Origin: Dechloromonas denitrificans
Lineage (GTDB): Bacteria; Pseudomonadota; Gammaproteobacteria; Burkholderiales; Rhodocyclaceae
Direction of reading: 5' to 3'
NCBI RefSeq assembly: GCF_001551835.1
Contig: NZ_LODL01000021.1
Location: 495,960 to 559,959 of the forward strand
Length of the DNA stretch: 64,000 nucleotides
The position numbers were made by a program, and so were the translations under genes. This document shows positions 16,746 through 25,330 of this stretch, piece after piece (the stretch's first letter is position 1; every line of letters begins with the position of its first letter). The notes beneath the pieces are model-generated. The model had not been told where the DNA came from and did not search any database. It saw only the letters and a program-made list of their open reading frames with translations.

Positions 16746-17567
16746 CTAATCGGCGAAATTCGCTGCCCGTTTTTCCCGCTGCGCAGCCAGGCATTCGCCG
16801 AGGTCGGCCGAGAGCAGCATTGCCGCATTCCAGGTCGCGACGTAGTTGAGGCCGTCGGCGACGCTGTGGTCGCGGCTGTAATTCATCACTTCCTTGAGGC
16901 CGCGGGTGGCGAGCGGCGACTTGCCGGCGATGGCGAGGGCGATTTCGCGCACACCGGCGGTCAACGCTTCCGGCGAGCCGAAAATGCGGTTGGCGAGGCC
17001 GAGCCGGACCGCCTCTTCGGCGTCGACATGGCGGCCGGTGTAGGCCAGTTCGCGCGCCATGCCGTCGCCGATCAGGCGGGGCAGGCGTTGCAGTGTGCCG
17101 ACGTCGGCGACCATGCCGATGTCGATTTCCTTGATCGAGAAAATGGCGTCGGGGGCGACGTAGCGCATGTCGCAGCAGGTGACGAGATCGAGAGCGCCGC
17201 CGACACAGGCGCCCTGGATGGCGGCGAGCACCGGCTTGCGGCAGCGCTCCAGGCTGCTCAGGCAGTCCTGCAGATCGAGGATCAGCCGGCGCAGGGCTTC
17301 GCGGCTGCGCGCCCCGTCCGGGTCGGCGATCCGTTGCTGGACGCCGGCCAGCATGGCGAGGTCGATGCCAGCGCAGAAGTTGCGGCCTTCGCCGGCCAGG
17401 ACGGCGACGCGGGCGGCTGGCGTGGCGTCGATCCAGTCGAAGGCCTGGCGGATTTCCTGCCACATCGCTTCGTTCAGCGCATTCGAACGGTCCGGCCGGT
17501 TGAGGCGGACTTCGGTGACGTGGTCGGCGAGGCTGAGAGTGAGGGTGGTGAAAACGGGTGGGTTCAT
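16746..17567 (-). CDS. Crotonase-family enzyme, probable dienoyl-CoA isomerase
   Basis: The 273-residue protein is an enoyl-CoA hydratase/isomerase family member. The oxyanion-hole segments are AGEGRNFCAGIDL and IQGACVGGALDLVTCCDMRY. The segment FSIKEIDIGMVADVGTLQRLP closely matches the delta3,5-delta2,4-dienoyl-CoA isomerase signature, with acidic residues at the three catalytic positions (Asp in ALDL, Glu in KEID, Asp in ADVG). This favours an isomerase for odd-position double bonds in fatty-acid beta-oxidation over a hydratase. It stands alone between the cobalamin operon and a small gene. Another crotonase reaction cannot be excluded. Confidence 0.8.
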   Translation of the reverse strand: MNPPVFTTLTLSLADHVTEVRLNRPDRSNALNEAMWQEIRQAFDWIDATPAARVAVLAGEGRNFCAGIDLAMLAGVQQRIADPDGARSREALRRLILDLQDCLSSLERCRKPVLAAIQGACVGGALDLVTCCDMRYVAPDAIFSIKEIDIGMVADVGTLQRLPRLIGDGMARELAYTGRHVDAEEAVRLGLANRIFGSPEALTAGVREIALAIAGKSPLATRGLKEVMNYSRDHSVADGLNYVATWNAAMLLSADLGECLAAQREKRAANFAD

Positions 17568-17630
17568 CGGGCTGTCTCCTTGGTTTTATTGGATTTGCCC
17601 GCGATCTTACGCGATTGGCGTAGCGCCGGA

Positions 17631-17843
17631 TCAGGCCATGCTGGCCAGCGCGTTGGCGAGTTCGTCATTACTGCCGGCGTGATCGTCGCCAGCTGTGCGC
17701 TGCGTCTCGACCCGGACGTGGTAGCCGGCCGAGCGCAACTCTTCCGCCCACTGCTCGGCAGTGTGCCGGTCGGGGTGCCACGGCCCTTTCTCGACCACGG
17801 GGTGGGTCGAGCCGTTGCGATAGGTGGTGATGACGCGATACAC
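17631..17843 (-). CDS. Small hypothetical protein
   Basis: This is a 70-residue protein from a GTG start (MYRVITTYRNGSTHPVVEKGP). It has a segment EQWAEELRSAGYHVRVETQ that resembles short conserved soluble proteins of betaproteobacteria. No signal peptide, membrane segment or metal motif is seen. The gene lies between the crotonase gene and the cobalamin adenosyltransferase gene on the same strand. The function is not recognised. Codon use is like its neighbours, so it is probably real, but the start is uncertain. Confidence 0.55.
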   Translation of the reverse strand: MYRVITTYRNGSTHPVVEKGPWHPDRHTAEQWAEELRSAGYHVRVETQRTAGDDHAGSNDELANALASMA

Positions 17844-17892
17844 GATTCAGCAGCTTGTCGGCGCTTGCTGCCGGCTGGGGCCGGCAGCCGGC

Positions 17893-18471
17893 TCAGGCAG
17901 CGTTCTTGCCTTTCTGCCAGAGGACGTCGCCGCGGCCGCCGGCCCGGTTCAGCGTGCGGCCGAGGATGAAGAGCAGGTCGGAGAGGCGATTGACGTAGCG
18001 GCGGGCGGCTTCGGACAGCGGTTCGGCGTTGTTTAGGCGAACCATCGAACGCTCGGCGCGCCGGCAGACAGTGCGGCAGATGTGGGCGATAGCGGCCGGC
18101 CGGGTGCCGCCGGGCAGGATAAATTCCTTGAGCATCGGCAGGTCCTCGTTGAATTGGTCGGCCAGTTCTTCGAGGCGGGCGACCTGGGCGTCCTTCATGA
18201 TGTCCATGCCGGGCAGGCAGAGTTCGCCGCCGAGGTCGAACAGGTCGTGCTGGATATCGAGCAGCGCAGCGCGGACGGGTTCCGGGAGCTCTTCGCAGAG
18301 CAGCAGGCCGAGATTGGAGTTCAGTTCATCGACTTCGCCGATGGCATCGATGCGCAGGCTGTCCTTGGTCGTCCGGCTGCCGTCGCCAAGGCCGGTAGTG
18401 CCGGCGTCGCCGGTGCGGGTGACGATCTTCGACAGGCGGTTGCCCTTGCGTTCGGATTCGGTATTGCTCAC
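17893..18471 (-). CDS. Cob(I)alamin adenosyltransferase, PduO type
   Basis: This enzyme transfers the adenosyl group of ATP to cob(I)alamin to form coenzyme B12. From the GTG at 18471 the protein is 192 residues. It shows the ATP-binding TRTGDAGTTGLGDGSR, then IGEVDELNSNLGL, IQHDLFDLGGEL and the conserved RTVCRRAERS and VNRLSDLLFILGR. The GTG has a GAGGAG ribosome site 6 nt upstream. An in-frame ATG at 18495 is rejected because a TATAAT at 18504-18499 would start transcription near 18492. The gene sits next to, but is read separately from, the cobalamin operon and supplies its final upper-ligand step. Confidence 0.94.
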   Translation of the reverse strand: MSNTESERKGNRLSKIVTRTGDAGTTGLGDGSRTTKDSLRIDAIGEVDELNSNLGLLLCEELPEPVRAALLDIQHDLFDLGGELCLPGMDIMKDAQVARLEELADQFNEDLPMLKEFILPGGTRPAAIAHICRTVCRRAERSMVRLNNAEPLSEAARRYVNRLSDLLFILGRTLNRAGGRGDVLWQKGKNAA

Positions 18472-18498
18472 TGCGCTCTCCTCGTTGTTATGCATCCA

Positions 18499-18504
18499 AT
18501 TATA
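18499..18504 (-). promoter_or_regulatory. -10 element of the cobalamin adenosyltransferase promoter
   Basis: A perfect TATAAT lies on the minus strand 28 nt before the chosen GTG start. No clear -35 is seen. The spacing shows the leader is very short and decides between the two candidate starts. The divergent hyi gene begins at 18535, so only 63 bp separate the two reading frames. Confidence 0.6.
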
Positions 18505-18534
18505 CTGGCGGGCCGGATACAGACTGTTGCCGCC

Positions 18535-19308
18535 ATGCCAAAGTTCGCCGCCAACCTGAGTTTTTTGTTCACCGAACAGCCTTTCCCCGAGCGTTTCAAA
18601 TTGGCGGCGGCGGCTGGCTTTCGCGGCGTCGAATACCTCTTTCCCTACGATTATCCGGCGGCCGATGTCGCCGGCTGGCTGCGCGAGGCCGGTCTCGAGC
18701 AGGTGCTGTTCAACCTGCCGGCCGGCGACTGGGCGGCCGGCGAGCGCGGCCTGGCCTGCCTGCCGGGGCGGCAGGGGGAGTTTGCCGAGAGCGTCGAACG
18801 GGCCTGCGAGTACGCCATGCTGCTTGATTGCTCCCGCTTGCATTGCCTGGCTGGCTTGCGTCCGCCAGGCCATGACGAGGCGGAGTTGGAGGCGACCTAC
18901 CTCGCCAACATCCGGTTCGCCGCCGACCGTTGCGCCAGCATCGGCGCGACGCTGCTGATCGAGCCGATCAACAGCCGTATCGACATGCCCGGTTACTGGC
19001 TGGACGACGTCAAAAAGGGTTTTTGCCTGCTCGACCAGGTCGACCGCAGCAATGTGAAGTTGCAGCTCGATCTCTACCACGCCCAGATCATCCAGGGCGA
19101 CCTGGCGCGGACCATCGAAGCCAACCTCGGGCGTATCGGGCACATCCAGATCGCCGACAATCCCGGCCGGCACGAGCCGGGCACCGGCGAGATCAATTAC
19201 CCCTTCCTCTTCAACTTGCTCGACCGCCTCGGTTACGCCGGCTGGGTCGGCTGCGAATACAAGCCGCTGACGACGACCGAAGCTGGTCTGGGCTGGAGAG
19301 CGCAATGA
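18535..19308 (+). CDS. hyi: Hydroxypyruvate isomerase-like protein
   Basis: Hyi interconverts hydroxypyruvate and tartronate semialdehyde in the glycerate branch of glyoxylate use. The 257-residue protein is a TIM barrel of the xylose-isomerase-like superfamily. It begins PKFAANLSFLFTEQPFPERF and has the metal and catalytic acid segments LLIEPINSRIDMPGYWL, LQLDLYHAQI, HIQIADNPGRHEPGTGEINY and GCEYKPL, all characteristic of Hyi. It starts the rightward operon and overlaps gckA as ATGA. The family also includes other sugar-acid isomerases (OtnI); the kinase neighbour supports hydroxypyruvate. Confidence 0.88.
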   Translation: MPKFAANLSFLFTEQPFPERFKLAAAAGFRGVEYLFPYDYPAADVAGWLREAGLEQVLFNLPAGDWAAGERGLACLPGRQGEFAESVERACEYAMLLDCSRLHCLAGLRPPGHDEAELEATYLANIRFAADRCASIGATLLIEPINSRIDMPGYWLDDVKKGFCLLDQVDRSNVKLQLDLYHAQIIQGDLARTIEANLGRIGHIQIADNPGRHEPGTGEINYPFLFNLLDRLGYAGWVGCEYKPLTTTEAGLGWRAQ

Positions 19309-20567
19309 GCCCGCGCGACATCCTGCGCCGCCTGTTCGATGCGGCCATCGCGGCGGCCGATCCGATGCATTGCGTGCCGCCGCATCTACCGCCCGATGAT
19401 GGCGGCCGGCTGATCGTGATCGGCGCCGGCAAGGCCTCGGCGGCGATGGCGCGGGCGGTGGAAGAACATTGGTCGGGGCCGCTCGACGGCCTGGTCGTCA
19501 CCCGCTATGGCCACGGCGTGCCTTGCCAACGGATCGAGATCGTCGAAGCGGCGCACCCGGTGCCGGATGCAGCCGGCGAAGCGGCGGCGGCGCGCATGCT
19601 CGCCAAGGTGCGCGGCCTGCACGAAAACGACCGTGTGCTGGCGCTTATTTCCGGCGGTGGCTCGGCCTTGCTCGCGGCACCGGCCGCCGGCGTCACGCTG
19701 GCCGAAAAGCGGGCGATCACGGCGGCGCTGCTCAAATGCGGGGCGAGCATCGGCGAGATCAACAGCGTCCGCAAGCACCTCTCGGCGATCAAGGGCGGCC
19801 GGCTGGCGGCGGCGGCCTGGCCGGCTTCGGTGCTGACGCTGGCAATTTCCGATGTGCCGGGCGACGACCCGGCGGTGATCGCCTCCGGCCCGACGGTCGG
19901 CGACCCGACGACGGCAGCCGAGGCGCTGCAGGTGCTCGACTTCTACGCCATCGAGATTCCGCCGGCGCTGCGCGCCCGCCTGCAAGCCGGCGAGCTGGAA
20001 ACGCCGAAGCCAGGGGCGCCGCAACTGGCGCGCAGCAGCTTCAAGCTGGTCGCCAGCCCGCTGCAGATGTTGCAGGCGGCGGCCGCCGAAGCGCAGCGCC
20101 TGGGCATCGCGCCGCTCATTCTCGGCGACGCCATCGAGGGCGAGGCGCGCGAAGTTGGCAAGGCGCTGGCCGGCATCGCGCTGTCCTGCGGTCGACATGG
20201 TCTGCCGGGCAAAAAGCCCTGCGTCCTGCTCGCCGGCGGCGAAACGACGGTGACGCTGAAAGGCGCCGGCCGGGGCGGCCGCAATACCGAATTTCTGCTC
20301 GGCCTGGCGCTGGCCCTCGATGGCGTGCCGGAAATCTCGGCGCTGGCCGCCGACACCGACGGCATCGATGGCAGCGAGAACAACGCCGGCGCCTTCGTCG
20401 GGCCGGACACGCTGCAGCGGGGGCGCGACCTTGGCTTGGACATTCGCCAGGCGATGGCCGGCAACGATGCCTGGGGCTATTTCTCGGCGCTGGGCGATTT
20501 GCTGGTCACCGGCCCGACGCGGACCAATGTCAATGACTTCCGCGCTATGCTCATCGGCATAGAATGA
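19305..20567 (+). CDS. gckA: Glycerate 2-kinase
   Basis: This enzyme phosphorylates D-glycerate to 2-phosphoglycerate, feeding glycolysis. The 420-residue protein belongs to the GckA/TtuD (MOFRL) family. It has VIGAGKASAAMARAVE near the start, the loops LISGGGSALLAAP and AISDVPGDDPAVIASGPT, and the C-terminal MOFRL domain with LLAGGETTVTLKGAGRGGRN and ADTDGIDGSENNAGAF. Both ends overlap neighbours (ATGA), which ties it to hyi and glcD. Some members are annotated as hydroxypyruvate reductases; the sequence better fits the kinase. The symbol ttuD is also used. Confidence 0.9.
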   Translation: MSPRDILRRLFDAAIAAADPMHCVPPHLPPDDGGRLIVIGAGKASAAMARAVEEHWSGPLDGLVVTRYGHGVPCQRIEIVEAAHPVPDAAGEAAAARMLAKVRGLHENDRVLALISGGGSALLAAPAAGVTLAEKRAITAALLKCGASIGEINSVRKHLSAIKGGRLAAAAWPASVLTLAISDVPGDDPAVIASGPTVGDPTTAAEALQVLDFYAIEIPPALRARLQAGELETPKPGAPQLARSSFKLVASPLQMLQAAAAEAQRLGIAPLILGDAIEGEAREVGKALAGIALSCGRHGLPGKKPCVLLAGGETTVTLKGAGRGGRNTEFLLGLALALDGVPEISALAADTDGIDGSENNAGAFVGPDTLQRGRDLGLDIRQAMAGNDAWGYFSALGDLLVTGPTRTNVNDFRAMLIGIE

Positions 20568-22057
20568 GGCCCAAGATGACGACACCCGAACCCGACTTTC
20601 AGACTGACCGTGCGGCGCTGGCCGGGCGCCTGAAAATGATCCTGCCGGCACATTGCCTGCTGGTCGATGACGAGGATCTGCGCCCTTACGAGTGCGACGG
20701 CCTCACTGCTTTTCGCCAACTGCCGCTGGCCGTCTGCCTGCCGGAAAGCGAGGCGCAGGTCATCGATGTGCTGCGCACCTGCCACCAGCTTGGCGTGCCG
20801 GTCGTTGCCCGCGGCGCCGGCACCGGTTTGTCGGGCGGCGCGATGCCGCACGCTCAGGGCGTCGTGCTGTCGCTGGCCCGTTTCAACAAGATTCTGCGCG
20901 TCGACCGCAAGGCCCGCCTCGCCGTCGTCCAGCCCGGCGTGCGCAACCTGGCGGTGTCGGAAGCGGCGGCGCCGTTCGGCCTCTATTACGCGCCCGACCC
21001 CTCGTCGCAGATCGCCTGCACGCTGGGCGGCAATGTCGCCGAGAATTCGGGCGGCGTGCATTGCCTGAAGTACGGGCTGACCGTGCATAACGTGCTGCGC
21101 ATCCGTGTTGTCAGCATCGAGGGCGAGGTCTTCGAGATCGGTTCGGAAGCGCCGGATGCGCCGGGCTACGACCTGCTGGCGCTGCTGATCGGCTCGGAAG
21201 GCATGCTCGGCGTGGTTACCGAAGTCACCGTCAAGCTGGTCCCCAAGCCGGAACTGGCGCAGGTCGTCATGGCCTCGTTCGACGACGTCGCACGGGCTGG
21301 CGACGCGGTGGCCGACATCATCGCCGCCGGCATCATCCCGGCCGGCCTGGAGATGATGGACAAGGCGGCGACCGCCGCCGTCGAACCTTTCGTCAAGGCC
21401 GGCTACGACCTCAGGGCGGCGGCCATCCTGCTCTGCGAGGCGGACGGCACGCCGGAGGAAGTGGCCGAGGAAATCGGCCGCGTCACCGAAGTGCTGCGGG
21501 CGGCTGGTGCCCGCGAACTGCGCGTCTCGCAGTCGGAAGCCGAGCGCCTGCGCTTCTGGGCCGGGCGCAAGGCGGCCTTCCCGGCGGTCGGCCGCATCAC
21601 GCCGGACTATTACTGCATGGACGGCACCATTCCACGCAAGCGGCTGGCCGAAATGCTGTCGGCCATCGCTGACATGGAGCACAAGTACGGCCTGCGCTGC
21701 GCCAACGTTTTCCATGCCGGCGACGGCAACCTGCACCCGCTGATCATGTACGACGCCGCCAAGCCCGGCGAGTGGCGCTGGGCCGAAGCCTTCGGCGCCG
21801 AGATCCTGGAGATGTCGGTCGCCCTCGGCGGCTCGATCACCGGCGAGCATGGTGTCGGCATCGAGAAGATCAACCAGATGTGCGTCCAGTACAAGACGCC
21901 GGAGCTGGAAGCCTTCCACCGCATCAAGTACGCCTTTGACGACAAGGGCCTGCTCAACCCCGGCAAGGCGGTGCCCAGCCTGCATCGCTGCGCCGAGTAC
22001 GGCCGCATGCACGTGCATCAGGGCGATCTCAAATTCCTGGAACTGGAGCGCTTCTGA
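20564..22057 (+). CDS. glcD: Glycolate oxidase, FAD-binding subunit
   Basis: GlcD oxidises glycolate to glyoxylate with GlcE and GlcF. The 497-residue protein has an FAD PCMH domain (about 50-235), with VVARGAGTGLSGGAMPHAQGVVLSL and DPSSQIACTLGGNVAENSGGVHCLKYGLT. An FAD-oxidase C-terminal domain follows, containing HAGDGNLHPL and GGSITGEHGVGIEK. The first ATG (20564) shares ATGA with the gckA stop; a second ATG at 20576 is a possible start. The stop overlaps glcE by one base. Confidence 0.95.
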   Translation: MRPKMTTPEPDFQTDRAALAGRLKMILPAHCLLVDDEDLRPYECDGLTAFRQLPLAVCLPESEAQVIDVLRTCHQLGVPVVARGAGTGLSGGAMPHAQGVVLSLARFNKILRVDRKARLAVVQPGVRNLAVSEAAAPFGLYYAPDPSSQIACTLGGNVAENSGGVHCLKYGLTVHNVLRIRVVSIEGEVFEIGSEAPDAPGYDLLALLIGSEGMLGVVTEVTVKLVPKPELAQVVMASFDDVARAGDAVADIIAAGIIPAGLEMMDKAATAAVEPFVKAGYDLRAAAILLCEADGTPEEVAEEIGRVTEVLRAAGARELRVSQSEAERLRFWAGRKAAFPAVGRITPDYYCMDGTIPRKRLAEMLSAIADMEHKYGLRCANVFHAGDGNLHPLIMYDAAKPGEWRWAEAFGAEILEMSVALGGSITGEHGVGIEKINQMCVQYKTPELEAFHRIKYAFDDKGLLNPGKAVPSLHRCAEYGRMHVHQGDLKFLELERF

Positions 22058-23130
22058 TGAACCTCGACGATCTGGCCGGCCGCATCCGGGCGGCGCACGA
22101 CAGTCACACGCCGCTGCGCATTCGCGGCGCCGGCAGCAAGGATTTCTACGGCGGCATGCTGGCCGGCGAAGTGCTCGATGTTGCCGAGTACCGCGGCATC
22201 GTCGCCTACGAGCCGACCGAGCTTTACATTACCGCCCGCTGCGGCACGCCGCTGGCCGACATCGAGGCGGAACTGGCCGAAGAGGGGCAGATGCTCGCCT
22301 TCGAGCCGCCGCAGTTCGATGGGGTGGGTGTCGATTCCGCCGGTGCGACGCTTGGTGGCTGCGTCGCCGCCGGTCTGGCCGGGCCGCGCCGGCAGCAGGC
22401 CGGGGCGGTACGCGACTTCATGCTCGGCGCCAAGCTGATCGACGGCAGCGGGCAGGTCCTCGATTTCGGTGGCCAGGTGATGAAGAACGTCGCCGGCTAC
22501 GATGTCTCGCGCCTGCTCGCCGGCAGCCTCGGCACGCTCGGCGTGCTGGCCGAGATCACGCTGAAGGTGTTGCCGAAGCCGGTCGCCGAGCAGACGCTGC
22601 TCTTCGCGATGGACGAGGCCGAGGCCGTCGCCCGCCTCAACGAATGGGGCGGCCAGCCGCTGCCGATTTCGGCTTCCTTCTGGCACGATGGCCAGTTGTG
22701 GTTGCGCCTGTCCGGGGCGCGGGCCGCAGTCGACAAGGCGGTCGCCCAACTCGGCGGCAGTCCGGCGGTCAACGCCGCAAAACACTGGATTTCCGTCCGC
22801 GAGCAAACGCACCCGGCCTTTGCCGCCAGCGTGCTGTGGCGCCTGGCGCTGCCTTCGGCAGCGCCGTCGCCCGGGCTGGACGGCTTGCGCGCCATCGAAT
22901 GGGGCGGCGGTCAGCGCTGGTATGCCGGCGAAGCCGGCGATGCCGTGCGCGGTGCGGCAGCCCGCCTCGGCGGCCATGCCGTGCTCTATCGGGCGCCGGA
23001 GTCGCTGCGCTGCCTGGAAGGCCCCTTTGCCCCGCTGTCGCCAGCACTGCTGGCGCTGCACCGCCGCCTGAAAAAGTCTTTCGACCCGCGCGGCATTCTC
23101 AATCCCGGCCGGCTCTACGCGGAGTTCTGA
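22057..23130 (+). CDS. glcE: Glycolate oxidase, FAD-binding subunit E
   Basis: GlcE is the second flavin-type subunit of glycolate oxidase. The 357-residue protein has a shorter PCMH domain, with IRGAGSKDFYGG near residue 25 and SAGATLGGCVAAGLAGPRRQQAGAVRDFMLGAKL, and ends FDPRGILNPGRLYAEF. It overlaps glcD and glcF by one base each (TGATG), a tight translational link. The cysteine motifs of GlcF are absent, as expected. Confidence 0.95.
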   Translation: MNLDDLAGRIRAAHDSHTPLRIRGAGSKDFYGGMLAGEVLDVAEYRGIVAYEPTELYITARCGTPLADIEAELAEEGQMLAFEPPQFDGVGVDSAGATLGGCVAAGLAGPRRQQAGAVRDFMLGAKLIDGSGQVLDFGGQVMKNVAGYDVSRLLAGSLGTLGVLAEITLKVLPKPVAEQTLLFAMDEAEAVARLNEWGGQPLPISASFWHDGQLWLRLSGARAAVDKAVAQLGGSPAVNAAKHWISVREQTHPAFAASVLWRLALPSAAPSPGLDGLRAIEWGGGQRWYAGEAGDAVRGAAARLGGHAVLYRAPESLRCLEGPFAPLSPALLALHRRLKKSFDPRGILNPGRLYAEF

Positions 23131-24365
23131 TGGATACCCGACTCGCCGATTTCATTCGAGACACCCCGGCCGGCCAGGAGGCCGAGGCCATCCTTCGCAC
23201 CTGTGTCCATTGCGGTTTCTGCACCGCGACCTGTCCGACCTACCAGTTGCTCGGCGACGAATTGGACGGGCCGCGCGGCCGCATCTACCTGATCAAGCAG
23301 GTTCTCGAAGGTCAGCCGGTCACCGAAAAGACGCGCAGCCACCTCGACCGTTGCCTGACCTGCCGCTCCTGCGAAACGACGTGTCCGTCGGGGGTCAAAT
23401 ACGGCCACCTGCTCGATATCGGCCGTCAGGTCGTCGAGGAAAAGCTGCCACGCCCGTTGAGCGAAGCGCTGCCGCGCCTGCTGTTGCGCGAAGTGTTGCC
23501 GCGCCCGGCCATTTTCGGTCCGGCCATCCAGCTTGGTCGCATGCTGCGCCCGCTGCTGCCCAACGTGCTGGCCGACAAGTTGCCGCCGACGCAGCCGGCC
23601 GCCGGGCCGTGGCCGGCCAAGGGCCGGCAGCAACGACGCATGCTGGTGCTGGCCGGTTGCGTGCAGCCGACGCTGGCGCCGAACATCAATGCGGCCACCG
23701 CCCGGGTGCTGGATCGCCTCGGCATCGAACTGTTCGAGGAGGCCAAGGCCGGCTGCTGCGGCGCCGTCCGCTTCCATTTGAACGACCAGGAACGGGCCAG
23801 GGACGACATGCGGCGCAATATCGACGCCTGGTGGCCGCATGTCGAAGCCGGCATCGAGGCGATTGTCACCACCGCTTCCGGTTGCGGCGTGCAACTGCGC
23901 GACTACGGCCATGCCCTGGCCGATGATCCGGTGTACGCCGAAAAAGCCGCTAAAATCAGCGCCCTGACGCGCGACCCGTCGGAGGTGGTGGCCGCCGAGC
24001 GCGAAAGCTTGTTGCCGCTGTTCCGGAAAAACACGGCAGACCTGGGAAAACTGGCTTTTCATTCGCCGTGCACGTTGCAGCACGGCCTGAAAATCCGCGG
24101 TGTGATCGAGGAATTGCTGCAGGCGGCCGGTTTTGAACTGACCCCGGTCGCCGATGGCCATTTGTGCTGCGGCTCGGCTGGCACCTACTCGGTTTTGCAG
24201 GCCAAGTTGTCCCTGCAGTTGAAGAGCAACAAGCTGGGCGCGCTGACCGCCGGCGGGCCGGCACAGATTGCCACCGCCAACATTGGCTGCCTGACGCATT
24301 TGCAGGCCGGGAGCACGATACCGGTCCGCCACTGGATAGAATTAATGGATGAGGTAATCGCGTAA
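23130..24365 (+). CDS. glcF: Glycolate oxidase, iron-sulfur subunit
   Basis: GlcF carries electrons from the GlcDE flavin to the quinone pool. The 411-residue protein has two 4Fe-4S motifs, CVHCGFCTATCP and CLTCRSCETTCP, in the first 90 residues. Two CCG domains follow, with AKAGCCGAVRFHL and DGHLCCGSAGTYS. The start at 23130 is fixed by the one-base overlap with glcE. The stop TAATG overlaps the next gene, so the HDOD protein appears to be the last gene of this operon. Confidence 0.95.
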   Translation: MDTRLADFIRDTPAGQEAEAILRTCVHCGFCTATCPTYQLLGDELDGPRGRIYLIKQVLEGQPVTEKTRSHLDRCLTCRSCETTCPSGVKYGHLLDIGRQVVEEKLPRPLSEALPRLLLREVLPRPAIFGPAIQLGRMLRPLLPNVLADKLPPTQPAAGPWPAKGRQQRRMLVLAGCVQPTLAPNINAATARVLDRLGIELFEEAKAGCCGAVRFHLNDQERARDDMRRNIDAWWPHVEAGIEAIVTTASGCGVQLRDYGHALADDPVYAEKAAKISALTRDPSEVVAAERESLLPLFRKNTADLGKLAFHSPCTLQHGLKIRGVIEELLQAAGFELTPVADGHLCCGSAGTYSVLQAKLSLQLKSNKLGALTAGGPAQIATANIGCLTHLQAGSTIPVRHWIELMDEVIA

Positions 24366-25246
24366 TGGGTATGTCGGTGGCCGAGGCCGTCCGGACGCTG
24401 GACGACGAAGCGGCAAAAAAAATGAAGCGCCTGATCGAGCGCGGCGTGAAGATTCCACCTCAGCCACGGGTGCTTGAGGAGTTGCGCAAGCATTTGCAGC
24501 GCAAGGAGTTCGATATCCGCCTGCTGTCCCGGGTAATCAACCAGGATGCGGGGATTACGGCGATGTTGTTCAAGGTGGTGACGAGTGCCGCCTACAAGCA
24601 GCATCAACCGTTCGAAACGGTCGAACAGATTCTGCACGCGGTCGGCGTGCGCCAGACTTTCAACCTGGTGCAGGCGATTTCCTTGGCCGCCCAAGGTGAC
24701 CTCAAGAAGAATCCGCAGGTCTATGAAGCCTTCTGGGCGCGCTCGCAGGCAGTTGCCCAACTGGCCATGCTGATTGCCGACGAGCGTATCGCGGTCTGCA
24801 ACATCTTTCCCGACCAAGCCTACCTGGCGGGAGTCTTCCACGATTGCGGCGTGCTGCTGCTGATGCAGCGCTTTTCGTCCTACTGTGCCGAAATGCACCT
24901 TGGCGAACCGGGGCGTTGGGTCGAACTGGCCGAGGAAGACAGCAAGTTCAGTGCCGACCACTGCGTTGTCGGTTACATTGTGGCGCGTCATTGGCATTTG
25001 CCGGATTTCATCTGCGATGCCATCCGGTATCACCACGACATTCGCGAACTCGGCATGCATGCCTCCCGTACGATGGTGGCCATCCTGCAGCTGGCAGTCG
25101 ATATCTACTACCGCGACCAGCGCGTCGCCAATCCGGAGTGGGAGCAGGTCAAGGACGAGGTCCTGCCCGAGCTCGGCATGAGTGACGACGGTTTGCTTGA
25201 ATTTGTCGATGTCATCATCGAGCGTTTCCATGCAGGCCAGCACTGA
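24365..25246 (+). CDS. HDOD domain signalling protein
   Basis: The 293-residue protein has an HDOD domain over about residues 25-235. It shows IPPQPRVLEELRKHLQRKEFDIRLLSRVINQDAGITAMLFKVVTSA at the start and later YLAGVFHDCGVLLL and HCVVGYIVARHWHLPDFICDAIRYHH. HDOD proteins are regulators related to HD phosphohydrolases that often lack catalytic residues, and they act in motility and c-di-GMP networks. The start overlaps the glcF stop by one base (TAATG), which is unexpected for a signalling gene beside a metabolic operon. The target is unknown. Confidence 0.85.
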   Translation: MGMSVAEAVRTLDDEAAKKMKRLIERGVKIPPQPRVLEELRKHLQRKEFDIRLLSRVINQDAGITAMLFKVVTSAAYKQHQPFETVEQILHAVGVRQTFNLVQAISLAAQGDLKKNPQVYEAFWARSQAVAQLAMLIADERIAVCNIFPDQAYLAGVFHDCGVLLLMQRFSSYCAEMHLGEPGRWVELAEEDSKFSADHCVVGYIVARHWHLPDFICDAIRYHHDIRELGMHASRTMVAILQLAVDIYYRDQRVANPEWEQVKDEVLPELGMSDDGLLEFVDVIIERFHAGQH

Positions 25247-25330
25247 AGCGGCTTTGCGGGCTGTTTCTGTGACAGTGTTAAGCGTCGACGACGGCTTTCA
25301 TGATAATCTTTCTCCCCAAAAGGAGAGGGA

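Noticed and set aside
17860..17890. GC-rich hairpin between the adenosyltransferase gene and the small gene
   Set aside because: GCCGGCT/AGCCGGC can pair but no T run follows on either strand, so a terminator call is not supported.
18472..18495. ATG at 18495 as start of the adenosyltransferase
   Set aside because: It lies at the expected transcript start from the TATAAT box and has no ribosome site, whereas the GTG at 18471 has GAGGAG 6 nt upstream.
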